From NCBI GenBank assembly GCA_949358305.1, contig OX442315.1, forward strand, positions 7,714,427 through 7,778,426: a stretch of DNA of 64,000 nt. The letters run 5' to 3'. This document shows, piece after piece, positions 33,271-43,698 of this stretch. A model generated the notes under the pieces. It saw only the letters and a program-made list of their open reading frames with translations. It ran no database searches and had not been told where the DNA came from. Source of the stretch: Strigamia acuminata (Eukaryota > Arthropoda > Chilopoda > Geophilomorpha > Linotaeniidae). The translations under genes were made by a program, and so were the position numbers. Numbering within the stretch: position 1 is the stretch's first letter; each line of letters opens with the position of its first letter.

Positions 33271-33747
33271 TGTAGCTCTTCTCTATTATTAACAGTTGTT
33301 TAGTTTTCATCGTCTTTTGGTGAAGCTTTTTTATGATAGTCTTCACAATTGCAATCAAAATTTCAGCAATAGATAACACGGATAGACCCAAGTAAAGTCC
33401 CAAATTGCCACCAACGTCCACGAATAAGCTGATTAAATCGTATTGCAGACGTTCATTTAACACCATTTCGGTACTATCGCCTTCAATAACAAATACTGAG
33501 TCATTTAAGCTGCCGTGGTGTTGCGGAACCATGGCGATAGAATATGTGTTTTGGGTACACACAGTGGGGCATTGCAGAGCCTGCTTGAGTACACTTTAGG
33601 TATGACAGTCACATTAAGAGCTGCAGCTAAATTGTTTGCTGAATCTTGCCAATCACTAGAATTGCAAGGAGGATGATTGATGCTCCGATGGAAAAATGGA
33701 AATCTGTTTATTTTGTTTGAAAAAATAAAATAAAATAGCTGAATGGT

Positions 33748-34739
33748 TGTCGCGCTCAACTCGGTCTGTCGCTGATACGTGGTATGAGTCACTCTCTAAT
33801 CTCGCAATACCGCTTTAATCAAGCGGTTACCCAAAGAATGTGAAACGGCAAACAATGTAAAATGGTAAATATAATAAATGTATTTATTATACGGGAATGT
33901 ACAGTTAAAAGGGATAAAATATGTAAAGGAATAAAGGTAAAAGGAAAGGTGTGTGAAGTTGGCGGGAAACTGGTCGAGGTCGTCCTTTGTCGCTGTGGAT
34001 CCAAGATGGCGTCCGCGTGGCAACGTGGTGTCGTCTTGGGCCGGCGTGGCAATGAATGGCGTCCTCGTCTCACGTTTCTCGTTCGGTCCTTCGGGCTCAC
34101 GCTGGTCGGGCGCGAGTGAATGCCTAAAAGGTCTTACTTCGGCTGTTGTCTAGGTTTTAGGGTTTTGTGTAGGTGTCCGGCGATCACACAGCGGCGGACG
34201 CTTGGTGGTTCCCGGCGAATCACACAGCGGCGGGAACGCTCGTCGTGGTTACTGCAATTTAGGCTTGTGCGACCGTTTGTCTGCACAACTCGCTAAATTG
34301 GAGTAGGTTTACTATTTCTAGCTGGCTTGCTAAAATAGTGTGGTAATCTTATTTCGCAGGTTACTCTGCGGAGGTTAACACAAATCAATCGTACTCACGT
34401 TGGAAGTCCCTTGTCCTAGGTCACTCCTGAAGTCTTTGTACTTAGGTTTGATCGTTTTAGGACGTTTGGCTTTTACGGGTATCTTGGTTGATTTTTGTGT
34501 TGGTTCTGCCCGCTCAGTGCAAGGCAAATTCCTTTGCACAAAGCGGGGGGTGACAGGTGACTAAAGCCACCCAATGGTGGAGAAGACGAATCTCCCCCAC
34601 TCCCCCAGGGCAGACGCCCGTCCATTGACTGGATGTCAATGCTCTGAGGGAAGGGAGGCGCGCGTGCGACTCCCCCTCTTTACCCGTATGTAGGCCACGA
34701 GAGAAACTCTTCGTGCCCCACCCCAGTCGGGTCACCACA
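33748..34739 (-). repeat. Solo LTR of the gypsy J family
   Basis: 992 bp, homologous along its whole length to the 996-bp LTRs of element J but in reverse orientation, with a few percent difference by eye. Flanked by the 4-bp target duplication TGGT (33744-33747 and 34740-34743). It lies in intron 5 of the DEG/ENaC gene. A solo LTR arises by recombination between the two LTRs of a full element. Confidence 0.93.
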
Positions 34740-35385
34740 TGGTTTGCTGCAGCAAAGAGTTTCACAGTATTACCTGCAAGTTGTCAGTTTTTTAATTCTA
34801 TTGACCACGCATCTTCTGTAACATTTTTCAAATTCCTCGTTGTTATTGGTACATGGTGTTCCAGGTCTATCGATGAAATTGTACTAAAAAATATATATAT
34901 ATATGTAATTTATTTTAATTAATTGTTAATGATTATTTTTGTAAATCAATCACTTTTCTCAATGCGAGTCGCACTGCAATATTAATATTGCTCAGTACTG
35001 GCATGAAGTAATAAAATTCGACGTTGTTTTTAATAGTAAGCTGAAAAAAATATGTTGAAGCGTTGTTGTAGTGAATTTGGTTTTATTTGAGGGCTTACCG
35101 TTGGCATGCAATACTTGTATTTTCGGATAACGAGTTTCAGCGCTGTTCTGGATACGTCGGTTTCTGAAATACGATTTCAGTTTAATACCACGCACGGGAC
35201 AGAAGTTCACATATTTGCTTACTTGATGGTTCAAAATTTGAACAATGTCCCAGAATCGTTGTTTCCGATTTTATTGTGACATTCTTAAGTATAAAAGTAT
35301 TCAATTATATTATTTGCACATTAAAAAATGCATTTGACTAATAATAATATTAGAAATGCTTTTCAACAGATTGCAGTTTGCAAGC

Positions 35386-35686
35386 TGTGGAAACTGGCGG
35401 TTTCCAAAGTGAACCAGTTTGATTGTGTTTTTTGCCACCGTGGCGCAGGTGAAAAAGCTCACCTGTGACCCAGATCTGTATTCTTGGAATTTAAGGATTA
35501 GCTTAATCCTTTTGTTTTATATACCTAAAATTTTGAATAAAATATCAGTTCTTACTTTGTAAATGTAACGAGCAGTCGTGTCCTTTTTTGTGCCTATAAC
35601 TTTCGAACTTAAAATCCGACTCCATCCGTTCTTCGAGATAAGTTTTGCGAAGCAATTCATTTATTTAAGTTACGTGAGTAACTATA
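35386..35686 (+). repeat. 5' LTR of BEL element K
   Basis: 301 bp, TGTGGAAACT to AGTAACTATA. It has an unusual TG...TA end pair, confirmed by the exact CAAGC duplication outside the 3' copy. It contains hairpins GGAAAC/GTTTCC, CAGGTGA/TCACCTG (35446-35465) and AAGGATTA/TAATCCTT (35493-35511), followed by TATATACC. Confidence 0.92.
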
Positions 35687-35705
35687 TGGTGCCGAAACCC
35701 GGGAA
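35687..35705 (+). promoter_or_regulatory. Primer-binding site of BEL element K
   Basis: TGGTGCCGAAACCCGGGAA starts directly after the LTR, identical to that of element A. Confidence 0.88.
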
Positions 35706-35737
35706 TTCTTCAAGAAAAACGAACCAGAACGAGTAGA

Positions 35738-38700
35738 ATGGACGATTTAACAAGAAACCGCGCACAAAGAGAATCCGCGAGAAAGAGCGTGCGAGCGCTT
35801 TTCACCAAAATCAACAAAGAAATGGGTGAAGATCCACTAAATGAAGTCAAATTATTATGTCTACAGGCGCAGTTGACCACGAAACGAGTGAAGATCGACA
35901 AATTGGACGTTTTAATCGCCGACGGAATTACAGACGTCAATGAAGTGGATCAAGACGAGACAGATGCGGAAGAATTTCAAGACGAGATGACGGCCGCAAG
36001 AATTACACTGGAAGTCGCCCTAAAAGAACTCAACCAAATGAAACAAACACCACCACAGCAAATACCACCGCAAGTACCACTCGTAAATTTGAATGCAAAC
36101 CTCCCGTTAAACCCAATCCAACCACAATGTACCGTGATGAAATTACCAAAACTAGAAGTTGCCAAGTTTAAAGGCACGCCGGAAACCTGGACGGGGTTCT
36201 GGTCAGATTTTGAATTGAGTGTGCATAATAACACTTCCCTGCCTAAAACAGCCAAATTTGTATATCTGCGCTCACTCGTCGAGGGACTCGCAGCAAACGC
36301 AATTAGCGGACTCACCGTGACGGAACTCAACTACGACACCGCAATATCGCTTTTGACTAATCGTTTTGGACAGAAGGAGCAGATTGTCGGTGCTCATATG
36401 GCCAAGCTGCTCGAGATGCCGTCAGTTAAGCGAGTAGAAGATGTGGCAGCCCTACGGAAGCTTTACGATTTTTGCGACCTCCACATCAAGAGTCTAGAGA
36501 ACCTCGGAGTGCCGGCAGAAACTTTCGGACCATTATTATGCCCAATACTCGCACGTGCTGTGCCAACCAGCATACAACATGATTTTGCACGTCCACGAGG
36601 AGATGCACCTTGGGTTGTTAAAGAATTTTTGGATTTTTTTAGATTCGAAGTAGCGATGCGCGAACGTACGGAAGTCACAGATAAAACCAGTAAACCGCAA
36701 CAAGAATCGATGGAAACCCCGAATACCAAAAAGGAAGAGGTGAAGAAAACCAATTACAAGTCTAATACCCACAGTTCTGCTTCAGCTTTATCGAACATCG
36801 TTTACAAGTGCACGTTTTGCGAGAAAACAGAACACAAGAGTCCAGACTGTCCGTTGTCCGTAGAAAAAAGAAAAGAAGCGTGTTTCAAAGCCCGACGCTG
36901 TTATCGATGCCTGAAGGAAAATCACCAAGCGCGTCAGTGTAATACGAGATTTAAATGTCGGAAATGCGAACAAAAACACCACACGTATTTATGCGACAAA
37001 ACCGACGAAGAAAAACCAAAGGACACCATTACGTCGTCTGTACAAGAATCAACACCTGCGGAAAACGTAATGTTCCTGCAGGTCGTCGTCCTAGAAGCCA
37101 ATGGAAACGGGAAGAAGAGGAAAGTCCAGTGTTTTTTGGATGGGGGATCACAAAGAAGCTTCATCACAGAAAAACTGTCGCACGAATTACAACTGGAAAA
37201 AACTGGAGAACAATCCCTCGCCCTCTTGACTTTCGGATCCACTGAACCAACCATTACCAAACGAAAACAGGTGAAGTTAAACTTGAATAATTGTGAAGAT
37301 AAGAATTTCAGTTTAGAAATCGAAGCGCTTGAGTCACCCTGGATCACACCGACATTACGAGGAAAGCCTGATGAACAAGTGTTGGAACAACTGAAGAAAT
37401 ACAACATAAAACTGGCCTACGATAACAACATTCAACGAGACGATGGAGTGTCCATTTTGATCGGCGTCGACAACTTTTGGCGAGTTACAACGGGAAAACA
37501 ACAACGTATCGACGAGAATTTAATGGCGATCGAAACCATCTTTGGTTGGACACTGCACGGATCAGCTGGGAAGACAGAAACAACAATGTCGTCTTTGGTG
37601 CGGGTAAATAAAGTGATTGTTGCCGATAATACAAACGAACTTTTAGAGAAATTCTGGAACTTGGAGTCGATTGGGATTCGCCACGAAACTGTAGAACCAG
37701 GAATCGATGAAGTGGACACACTGAAGCGATTCAAAGACCAGATTGAGTGGGTAGACGACCATTACGAAGTAGGATTCCCGTGGAAGATCGACCGCAAGGA
37801 ATTGAGCGACAATCGAGATGTTGCGAAAAAGCGTTTGTGGAGTTTAATTAATCGTTTTCGCAAAAATCCCAAATTGTATTTAGACTATAAAAAAGTGATC
37901 GACGAACAGCTGATTTCCAGAGTCGTGGAGAGAGTACCAAAGGATTCGAAACCAAACAACCCGTATTATATCCCTCACCGACCAGTAATTGATGAAACTC
38001 GAGCCACAACAAAGTTACGAATTGTTTACGATGCGTCGTCACACGCAAAGGGATGTTTGTCACTAAACGACTGTTTGAGTAAGGGCCCGAATATGTTACC
38101 TCATCTAATAAACATTGTTTTGAAGTTCCGAACCGGCAAATATGGCGCAATCGGGGACATTGAGAAGGCTTTCCATCGAATACACCTCAAGACAGACGAA
38201 CGCGACGTGACACGATTTTATTGGATCGAGGATGGGTGGAACGGTGAAGAGTCGGTAAAATTAATTGAACTGCGGCAAACTCGAGTCCCATTTGGAACAG
38301 GTCCCAGTCCATTTTTGTTGAATGCAACAATTAAAGAACATGTTGACAAATTTGAAGAACAATACCCTGAAACTTGTGCTAAACTAAAAGAAGATTTATA
38401 TGTGGATGATTTTGTAACAAATGAGAACAGTTCGAACAAGCTAATACAAACCTACAATGAGAGCCGAGATATTTTGCAAGCCGCAAATATGAACTTAACC
38501 AAGTGGAAAACGAACAATGTGAAACTCCAAGCTGTAATTGTTAAAGATGACCCGAATTGTGACGTAGAAACTTTTCAGGGGAAAACTAAAGTGTTAGGAA
38601 TAGTATGGGATTTGAAATTAGATAATTTAGGACTAGATATTTCAGAATTATTAAATGAGATTAATTTAACAAAGTATACCAAAAGATTTATCGTTAGAAT

Positions 38701-40996
38701 AACTGCAATGATTTTTGACCCGTTGGGAATGGCGAACCCCTTTGTGATAACTGCTAAAATTATTTTTCAGGAACTTTGGAAACTAAATGTTGGGTGGGAT
38801 GACGTCATTCCAGAATATGTGAAGATAAAGTGGGAAAATTGGTATGTTCAGATACCATACCTCGAAAATTTAAATTTAGAGCGCAAATTGTTAAATTGGG
38901 GAGGAAATTATGGAAAAAGGATTCACATCTTCTGTGATGCCAGTCCGAGAGCGTATGGCGTAGTAGCCTACACTCGAGTTCTGGACGAAACAAATGCTGT
39001 TAATATTGATTTTATTATTTCAAAATGTAGAGTTGCACCGGTTAAAGAGTTAACACTGCCAAAGTTGGAGCTGATGGGTGCTTTACTAGCATCAAGATTA
39101 ATCCAGACTTTAAAGCAGACACTCGGATGCGAAGACTTCACGATCTGGACCGACTCAAAGATCGTATTGCATTGGATCCGCGACACCAAGAACAGACCAG
39201 CGACGTTCGTGTACAATCGTGTACGGGAAATTGTTGAGAATACATCGAGAGACGATTGGCGCCACTGCCCAGGGAAAGATAATCCAGCCGACCTGGTTAC
39301 GAGGGGAGTGAACGTAAAACAGCTCACCGAAGAACCATTTTGGTTAAAAGGACCGGAGTGGCTTGCAGACAACGAATCGAGATGGCCAAATGAGGACGTG
39401 AACGTGGATCCAATCATCGAGGACGACGACAGGGAAGTGAATATGACATTAATAACAGTTGCTGAACCAGATATCGATTACACTCGATTTAGTACGTGGA
39501 AGAAGCTGAAACGAGTTACAGCCTGGGTTTTTAGATATATTGCGAATCTAAAGACGAAAAATAGAAATGGAGATGCGCTGACAAACGAGGAAATTGAACT
39601 TGCTGAACTTTATTGGGTGAACTATTTACAGAAAAGCAAATTTCCAAAAGAGATCGAGTGCTTGTCAGGGCAGAAACAAATCGAAAAGTCGTCAACAATC
39701 ATAAAGTTGTCGCCAATACTAGATGAGAAGGGATTGTTGCGTGCAACACATCGATGGGGATTAGCAGAAATCGACCGAAATACACGCGAACCCCTTTTAT
39801 TACCAAACGAACATTTTATAACTAAATTGATTGTTTTAGGCGAACACGAACGAGCTTTACACAGTGGACTAGCCGACACATTGAGTGGACTTCGAGAGAG
39901 ATTCTGGATCGCCCGTGCGAGGAAAACAATCAAGGGAATCATCCATAAGTGTGTTTGCTGTCGAAAAATACAAGGACGTTTAGCCAAAGAAAAGTGGGGA
40001 TTGCTGCCCATTGATCGTGTTACGCCGAGTGAACCGTTCGAAATTTGCGGAGTTGATTTTGCTGGTCCTCTCTACACCAAATTGGGTAACAAAGTGTATA
40101 TTGCCCTGTTTACATGTGCGGTAACGCGTGCAGTTCACCTGGAATTGCTCTCCAACTTGAGTACCGATAAATTTATTGACTGTGTAAAGCGTTTTATCTC
40201 TAGAAGAGGAATTCCCAAAACTATATACTCCGATAACGCCAAAACGTTCAAGAGAGCAGACAAGGAGATTAATTTGTTTTTGAAGTATTTACCAGAAGAA
40301 CAATTTCAAGGATTTATTACGGAAAAACGAATAACATGGAAATATATTGTCGAGACCGCACCGTGGTGGGGCGGCTTTTGGGAGCGCATGGTGCGTTCCG
40401 TGAAGTTGGCGCTGAAGAAAACGATCGGGAAAAACTCACTCGATTATGAGGGACTCGTAACCGTACTAGCAGAAGCTGAAGCTGTTGTGAACTCCAGACC
40501 ATTAACTTATGTTTATGACATTCCTCATGAAGAATTACCCCTTTCCCCCTCTCATTTTCTCTTAGGAAAACGCATTTCATTTCTGCCGACCGCGCCGAAA
40601 TATTCCACCAATCCGGGATCAAAAGATGACATCTTAAGAGCGTGGAAATACCGACAAACGCTTATCCAACGATTTTGGGACCGTTGGACGAAGGAATACT
40701 TAATCGAATTACGCCAACACCGAGGCGCCACCAGTCGTACGAAATTTAACGTGGGAGATATTGTGATCATCGAGGACCAAAACCGGCCGCGACTTACGTG
40801 GAAACTCGGGCGCATCACCTCCGTGAAGGAGGGTCGTGACGGCTTGATTCGTTCCTGCGAAATCCAGATGTCCAACGGGACACGTCTTCGAAGACCCATC
40901 CAGAGACTATGCAACCTCGAAGTGGAAACCGAAGTTCCAGTCCGCCGGGACGGGGGGACTGTGGAAACTGGCGGTTTCCAAAGTGAACCAGTTTGA
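35738..40996 (+). CDS. gag-pol: Gag-Pol polyprotein of BEL element K
   Basis: 1,752 residues from the ATG at 35738. Order: helical N-terminus; gag core of DUF1759 type (FKGTPETWTGFWSDFELSV, near 145); zinc knuckles (CTFCEKTEHKSPDC near 358, CYRCLKENHQARQC, CRKCEQKHHTYLC); protease (CFLDGGSQRSFI near 466); RT (GDIEKAFHRIHL, catalytic YVDDFV near 887); Pao-type RNase H (FCDASPRAYGVVAY near 1065, TDSKIVLHWIRDT); integrase zinc-binding region (CVCCRKIQGR); the D,D,E core ([25 protein letters not shown] near 1546); and a DUF5641-like C-terminus (RLTWKLGRI). The single ORF is the family's normal form, so Gag must be made by processing or by ribosomes that stop early. All catalytic residues that I can place are present. 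The ORF ends inside the 3' LTR. Confidence 0.96.
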   Translation: MDDLTRNRAQRESARKSVRALFTKINKEMGEDPLNEVKLLCLQAQLTTKRVKIDKLDVLIADGITDVNEVDQDETDAEEFQDEMTAARITLEVALKELNQMKQTPPQQIPPQVPLVNLNANLPLNPIQPQCTVMKLPKLEVAKFKGTPETWTGFWSDFELSVHNNTSLPKTAKFVYLRSLVEGLAANAISGLTVTELNYDTAISLLTNRFGQKEQIVGAHMAKLLEMPSVKRVEDVAALRKLYDFCDLHIKSLENLGVPAETFGPLLCPILARAVPTSIQHDFARPRGDAPWVVKEFLDFFRFEVAMRERTEVTDKTSKPQQESMETPNTKKEEVKKTNYKSNTHSSASALSNIVYKCTFCEKTEHKSPDCPLSVEKRKEACFKARRCYRCLKENHQARQCNTRFKCRKCEQKHHTYLCDKTDEEKPKDTITSSVQESTPAENVMFLQVVVLEANGNGKKRKVQCFLDGGSQRSFITEKLSHELQLEKTGEQSLALLTFGSTEPTITKRKQVKLNLNNCEDKNFSLEIEALESPWITPTLRGKPDEQVLEQLKKYNIKLAYDNNIQRDDGVSILIGVDNFWRVTTGKQQRIDENLMAIETIFGWTLHGSAGKTETTMSSLVRVNKVIVADNTNELLEKFWNLESIGIRHETVEPGIDEVDTLKRFKDQIEWVDDHYEVGFPWKIDRKELSDNRDVAKKRLWSLINRFRKNPKLYLDYKKVIDEQLISRVVERVPKDSKPNNPYYIPHRPVIDETRATTKLRIVYDASSHAKGCLSLNDCLSKGPNMLPHLINIVLKFRTGKYGAIGDIEKAFHRIHLKTDERDVTRFYWIEDGWNGEESVKLIELRQTRVPFGTGPSPFLLNATIKEHVDKFEEQYPETCAKLKEDLYVDDFVTNENSSNKLIQTYNESRDILQAANMNLTKWKTNNVKLQAVIVKDDPNCDVETFQGKTKVLGIVWDLKLDNLGLDISELLNEINLTKYTKRFIVRITAMIFDPLGMANPFVITAKIIFQELWKLNVGWDDVIPEYVKIKWENWYVQIPYLENLNLERKLLNWGGNYGKRIHIFCDASPRAYGVVAYTRVLDETNAVNIDFIISKCRVAPVKELTLPKLELMGALLASRLIQTLKQTLGCEDFTIWTDSKIVLHWIRDTKNRPATFVYNRVREIVENTSRDDWRHCPGKDNPADLVTRGVNVKQLTEEPFWLKGPEWLADNESRWPNEDVNVDPIIEDDDREVNMTLITVAEPDIDYTRFSTWKKLKRVTAWVFRYIANLKTKNRNGDALTNEEIELAELYWVNYLQKSKFPKEIECLSGQKQIEKSSTIIKLSPILDEKGLLRATHRWGLAEIDRNTREPLLLPNEHFITKLIVLGEHERALHSGLADTLSGLRERFWIARARKTIKGIIHKCVCCRKIQGRLAKEKWGLLPIDRVTPSEPFEICGVDFAGPLYTKLGNKVYIALFTCAVTRAVHLELLSNLSTDKFIDCVKRFISRRGIPKTIYSDNAKTFKRADKEINLFLKYLPEEQFQGFITEKRITWKYIVETAPWWGGFWERMVRSVKLALKKTIGKNSLDYEGLVTVLAEAEAVVNSRPLTYVYDIPHEELPLSPSHFLLGKRISFLPTAPKYSTNPGSKDDILRAWKYRQTLIQRFWDRWTKEYLIELRQHRGATSRTKFNVGDIVIIEDQNRPRLTWKLGRITSVKEGRDGLIRSCEIQMSNGTRLRRPIQRLCNLEVETEVPVRRDGGTVETGGFQSEPV

Positions 40997-41260
40997 TTGT
41001 GTTTTTTGCCACCGTGGCGCAGGTGAAAAAGCTCACCTGTGACCCAGATCTGTATTCTTGGAATTTAAGGATTAGCTTAATCCTTTTGTTTTATATACCT
41101 AAAATTTTGAATAAAATATCAGTTCTTACTTTGTAAATGTAACGAGCAGTCGTGTCCTTTTTTGTGCCTATAACTTTCGAACTTAAAATCCGACTCCATC
41201 CGTTCTTCGAGATAAGTTTTGCGAAGCAATTCATTTATTTAAGTTACGTGAGTAACTATA
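40960..41260 (+). repeat. 3' LTR of BEL element K
   Basis: 301 bp; no difference seen from the 5' copy; followed by CAAGC. Confidence 0.92.
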
Positions 41261-41781
41261 CAAGCCTAAATAATCATAGTGCATATTGAGGCCACAATTT
41301 TTGTACTCACGTGCTTAAATTCAAAATCCTTCAAGGCACTCCGGGTATTTGTAAAGTTCCAAATTGAATTGTAATCCACATCGCGGTTGTATTGTATGAT
41401 TTTGAAATAGGGCATTATTCTGCTGAACTGGTCTCCCATACCTCGTTTTTCTAAAAGGTTCACGTTGTAATCATTTTCAAATATGCAAACCTGCATGTCT
41501 AGCATTTGGAATAAAGATGTGTAGTCAAAATGAATATCGACTGCTAAAGGATATGTGTAGTAAAAGGAAATTCTTTCCACCGTTTGGTAGAGGCAAAGCG
41601 ATGAGCAGCAAATGAGCAAAATGGCCAAAATAAAACGCGTGTAAATCGAGTTGTTGGAATCGAACAAATCATTAAACTCTTGTGGCAATTCGACATTTTC
41701 TCTTTCATAATTTGAAATATGTCTTCGAATACTATGACGAAGCGCTCTTTGTGTCACATTTGATGTATGTTTGCAGTTCAT

Positions 41782-42090
41782 TTTGTGGCATCTAATTGGT
41801 AGATCTGAAAAATTTAGATATTTTTAACTTAGATAGTGCTTTTTTCGATTCTGGGTCACATCTTCGACTTTCACTTCTCAGACAGTCATTTCGAAGAACA
41901 CGTTTCTCGAATAGATCGTTTCACAGACAAATATTTTTCGAAGAAACGACCCATTCGAGAATTGATCATCTGAGAAGTAACCCGCAATTTTCAATTTTTG
42001 AAACGTTAAAGTAGTCATGGAAGTTAATCAAACTTAGCAAAGTTGTGGGCAATGCCACGAATGAAGGCTAATGAGGACATTGTGCGCCTT
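41782..42090 (-). other. Upstream region of the DEG/ENaC gene
   Basis: 309 bp between the channel's start codon and the MULE-like stop codon on the same strand. The promoter is probably here, but no clear core motif was found. Confidence 0.35.
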
Positions 42091-42218
42091 TCAGTCATTA
42101 AATGGCGTATTCTTGCCCTTACGTTTCTTCAGGGGGTTAGGAACCCCTGTAACGATGCCTTCGACCGTGGCTTCAGTGTCTCCGTGTTCTCGACGTAGCG
42201 CCACAAGCATCCTGCAAA
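42091..42218 (-). pseudogene. MULE-type transposase remnant, C-terminal piece
   Basis: Third piece of a minus-strand frame (others at 49451-49542 and 63065-63147) that reads without a stop once elements H and J and one copy of each target duplication are discounted. This piece holds MLVALRREHGDTEATVEG and a basic tail (NPLKKRKGKNTPF) before TGA at 42091. The ending resembles the W-x-F-x-x-A-L-K-x-E-x end and basic tail of MULE transposases. It is short, so the family call is tentative. Confidence 0.45.
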
Positions 42219-42828
42219 TGTTGGTCATATGATTCGGTACGGATCACAAATTATTATTTGAGTCGATGTTATCAATGATTATTCAGTATTCATTATGTTA
42301 TTTACCTTTTATTGACTCTTTTCAATGTATTTCTTATTTTGGATATGTTCCAAGTTGTATTCCGTACAATTGTACGTGATTGTGTTATATTTAAGTGCAT
42401 TAAGCACCTTGCTGTTAGTTTTCCATCAAATGCATGTGGCATCATGCATCTTGTAATATTTTCCTTTTTTATATTGCCCAATTCTAACACCAGATGGTGT
42501 TATCGTTTGTTATTCTCACCCAAGATGGCCGCACACAGGTGCGAGGATGTTTTCCAACCATTTCAAATGAATAGGAACATTACATGTAAGCATTATTTCG
42601 ATTAAACATTATATTTTATTGTTTTAACTCATTGCCAGTTAACCTAGCACGTTTATAAGTGCTTAGTTTATAGTTTTTGCGCAGATAAGTGGCATTAGGC
42701 CACGCGCACTTGTTTTTCACGGCAAAACGTCCGTGTTACGTTCGTCTCGGGTCGAGACGGCGCCTTCCGTGCTAAATACACGCTTCCACCGGTGTTATTC
42801 GCACCGTTTTGCGCTTCACTGGCCTACA
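42219..42828 (+). repeat. 5' LTR of copia element H
   Basis: 610 bp, TGTTGGTCAT to GGCCTACA. Confidence 0.93.
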
Positions 42829-42830
42829 AG

Positions 42831-42847
42831 TGGTAGCAGAGCGCTGG
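42831..42847 (+). promoter_or_regulatory. Primer-binding site of copia element H
   Basis: TGGTAGCAGAGCGCTGG, two bases after the LTR. The core fits the internal initiator tRNA-Met site used by copia elements. Confidence 0.85.
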
Positions 42848-43698
42848 AGACGAGCCACTGTGCAATTTTCGTTAATTTACTGCAAAATTTTCGCGTTTAT
42901 CGCGAATTTTTGCAACATTTATCTATTTTCAGATTTTCGTCACGATTTTCCACCGATTTTCGTCTTGCCAACGTCTTAGCGACGTTGATTCGACGTTCTT
43001 ACGACGCCTCATTCCTTAATTTTGCCGAAAATTCCGCGGGCTACGCGAATTTTCCGGCAAATTTCATATTTTTCAGGTTTTTCGCCGATTTTCCTTGTAC
43101 GACAACGTCTTCGCGACGTTTACCACTAGAAACGGGCGATTCCCGCTGCTTAGTGCCCCGGTGCACGGCAGTATCGACGATTTATATCGATTTTCGACGA
43201 TTTATCGCTTTTTCGGCGATCAAATGCGATTTGGCCAAATAATCGCACATCAATCGGTTTTTCACCGCACCAAATTAATCAATACTTCCCTTTCAGTAGT
43301 CGTATTACCTTTGTTAGTTTTTAAGGGGGATTTTGGTGTGGGACACTTAGTATCCTCGGCGCCCTTCACTCGAATCCGAGTAAGCGCCGTTGTATTCTCC
43401 GGTTGTGCTTGTCGTGGTACAAGTGAGGTTTCCCGCGGCTCCAGGCAGTCGAACGGACCCTCTCAGACTGGCAACCGGAGGTTATTTGACAACTTCAGAA
43501 GTTGTCGCCCATTTTTGGTATTCCGCTTCGATCCACGTGGGAACAGTGCCGTGTCGTGTTTGTGCTACGGAATCCGTGTTTTGTGCGCCGTTTTAGTGCT
43601 ATTTCGTCGGTTTTCGTGCTTCGATTTATCGCTTATCGCCGACATTGCCACTCCCAACACTAGTTTATCTCCGCGTTTGTGCCTTCGTCTTCATCACG
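42848..43698 (+). other. Leader of copia element H
   Basis: About 850 bp of untranslated leader rich in short TCGCGAATTTT-like motifs. Open frames here lack domains and are not supported as genes. Confidence 0.6.

Larger units (their letters stand above)
35386..41260 (+). mobile_element. BEL/Pao retrotransposon K, intact (5,875 bp)
   Basis: Two 301-bp LTRs (35386-35686, 40960-41260), a BEL-type primer-binding site, one uninterrupted gag-pol ORF and a polypurine tract (cgggacggggggac). The target duplication CAAGC is at 35381-35385 and 41261-41265. It lies in intron 1 of the DEG/ENaC gene, opposite to the gene's direction. No lesion is visible, so it may be recently active. Confidence 0.95.
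32867..41781 (-). pseudogene. DEG/ENaC (ASIC-like) ion-channel gene, six exons, LTR elements in two introns
   Basis: Exons, minus strand: 41781-41311, 35283-35223, 35163-35099, 35040-34954, 34883-34774, 33703-32867. All introns start GT and end AG, and the phases agree from exon to exon. Exon 1 gives the cytoplasmic N-terminus, TM1 (FILAILLICCSSLCLY) and the post-TM1 block (ISFYYTYPLAVDI). Exon 2 has GHCSNFEP, like the family's G-x-C-[YF]-x-F-N. Exon 5 has PCTNNNEEFEKCYRRC and exon 6 QCPTVCTQNTYSIAM, both from the Cys-rich region, then TM2 (DLISLFVDVGGNLGLYLGLS). These form trimeric Na+ channels of the plasma membrane. Native introns are 58, 59 and 70 bp, plus about 147 bp and 74 bp once the BEL element K and the solo LTR are taken out. 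Exon 6 has a one-base frame change near 33575-33605, so this allele looks broken unless it is a sequence error. Confidence 0.8.

Noticed and set aside
34992-35234. 80-codon ORF across the small exons of the channel gene
   Set aside because: It reads through two introns; the spliced model with consistent phases fits the DEG/ENaC family better.
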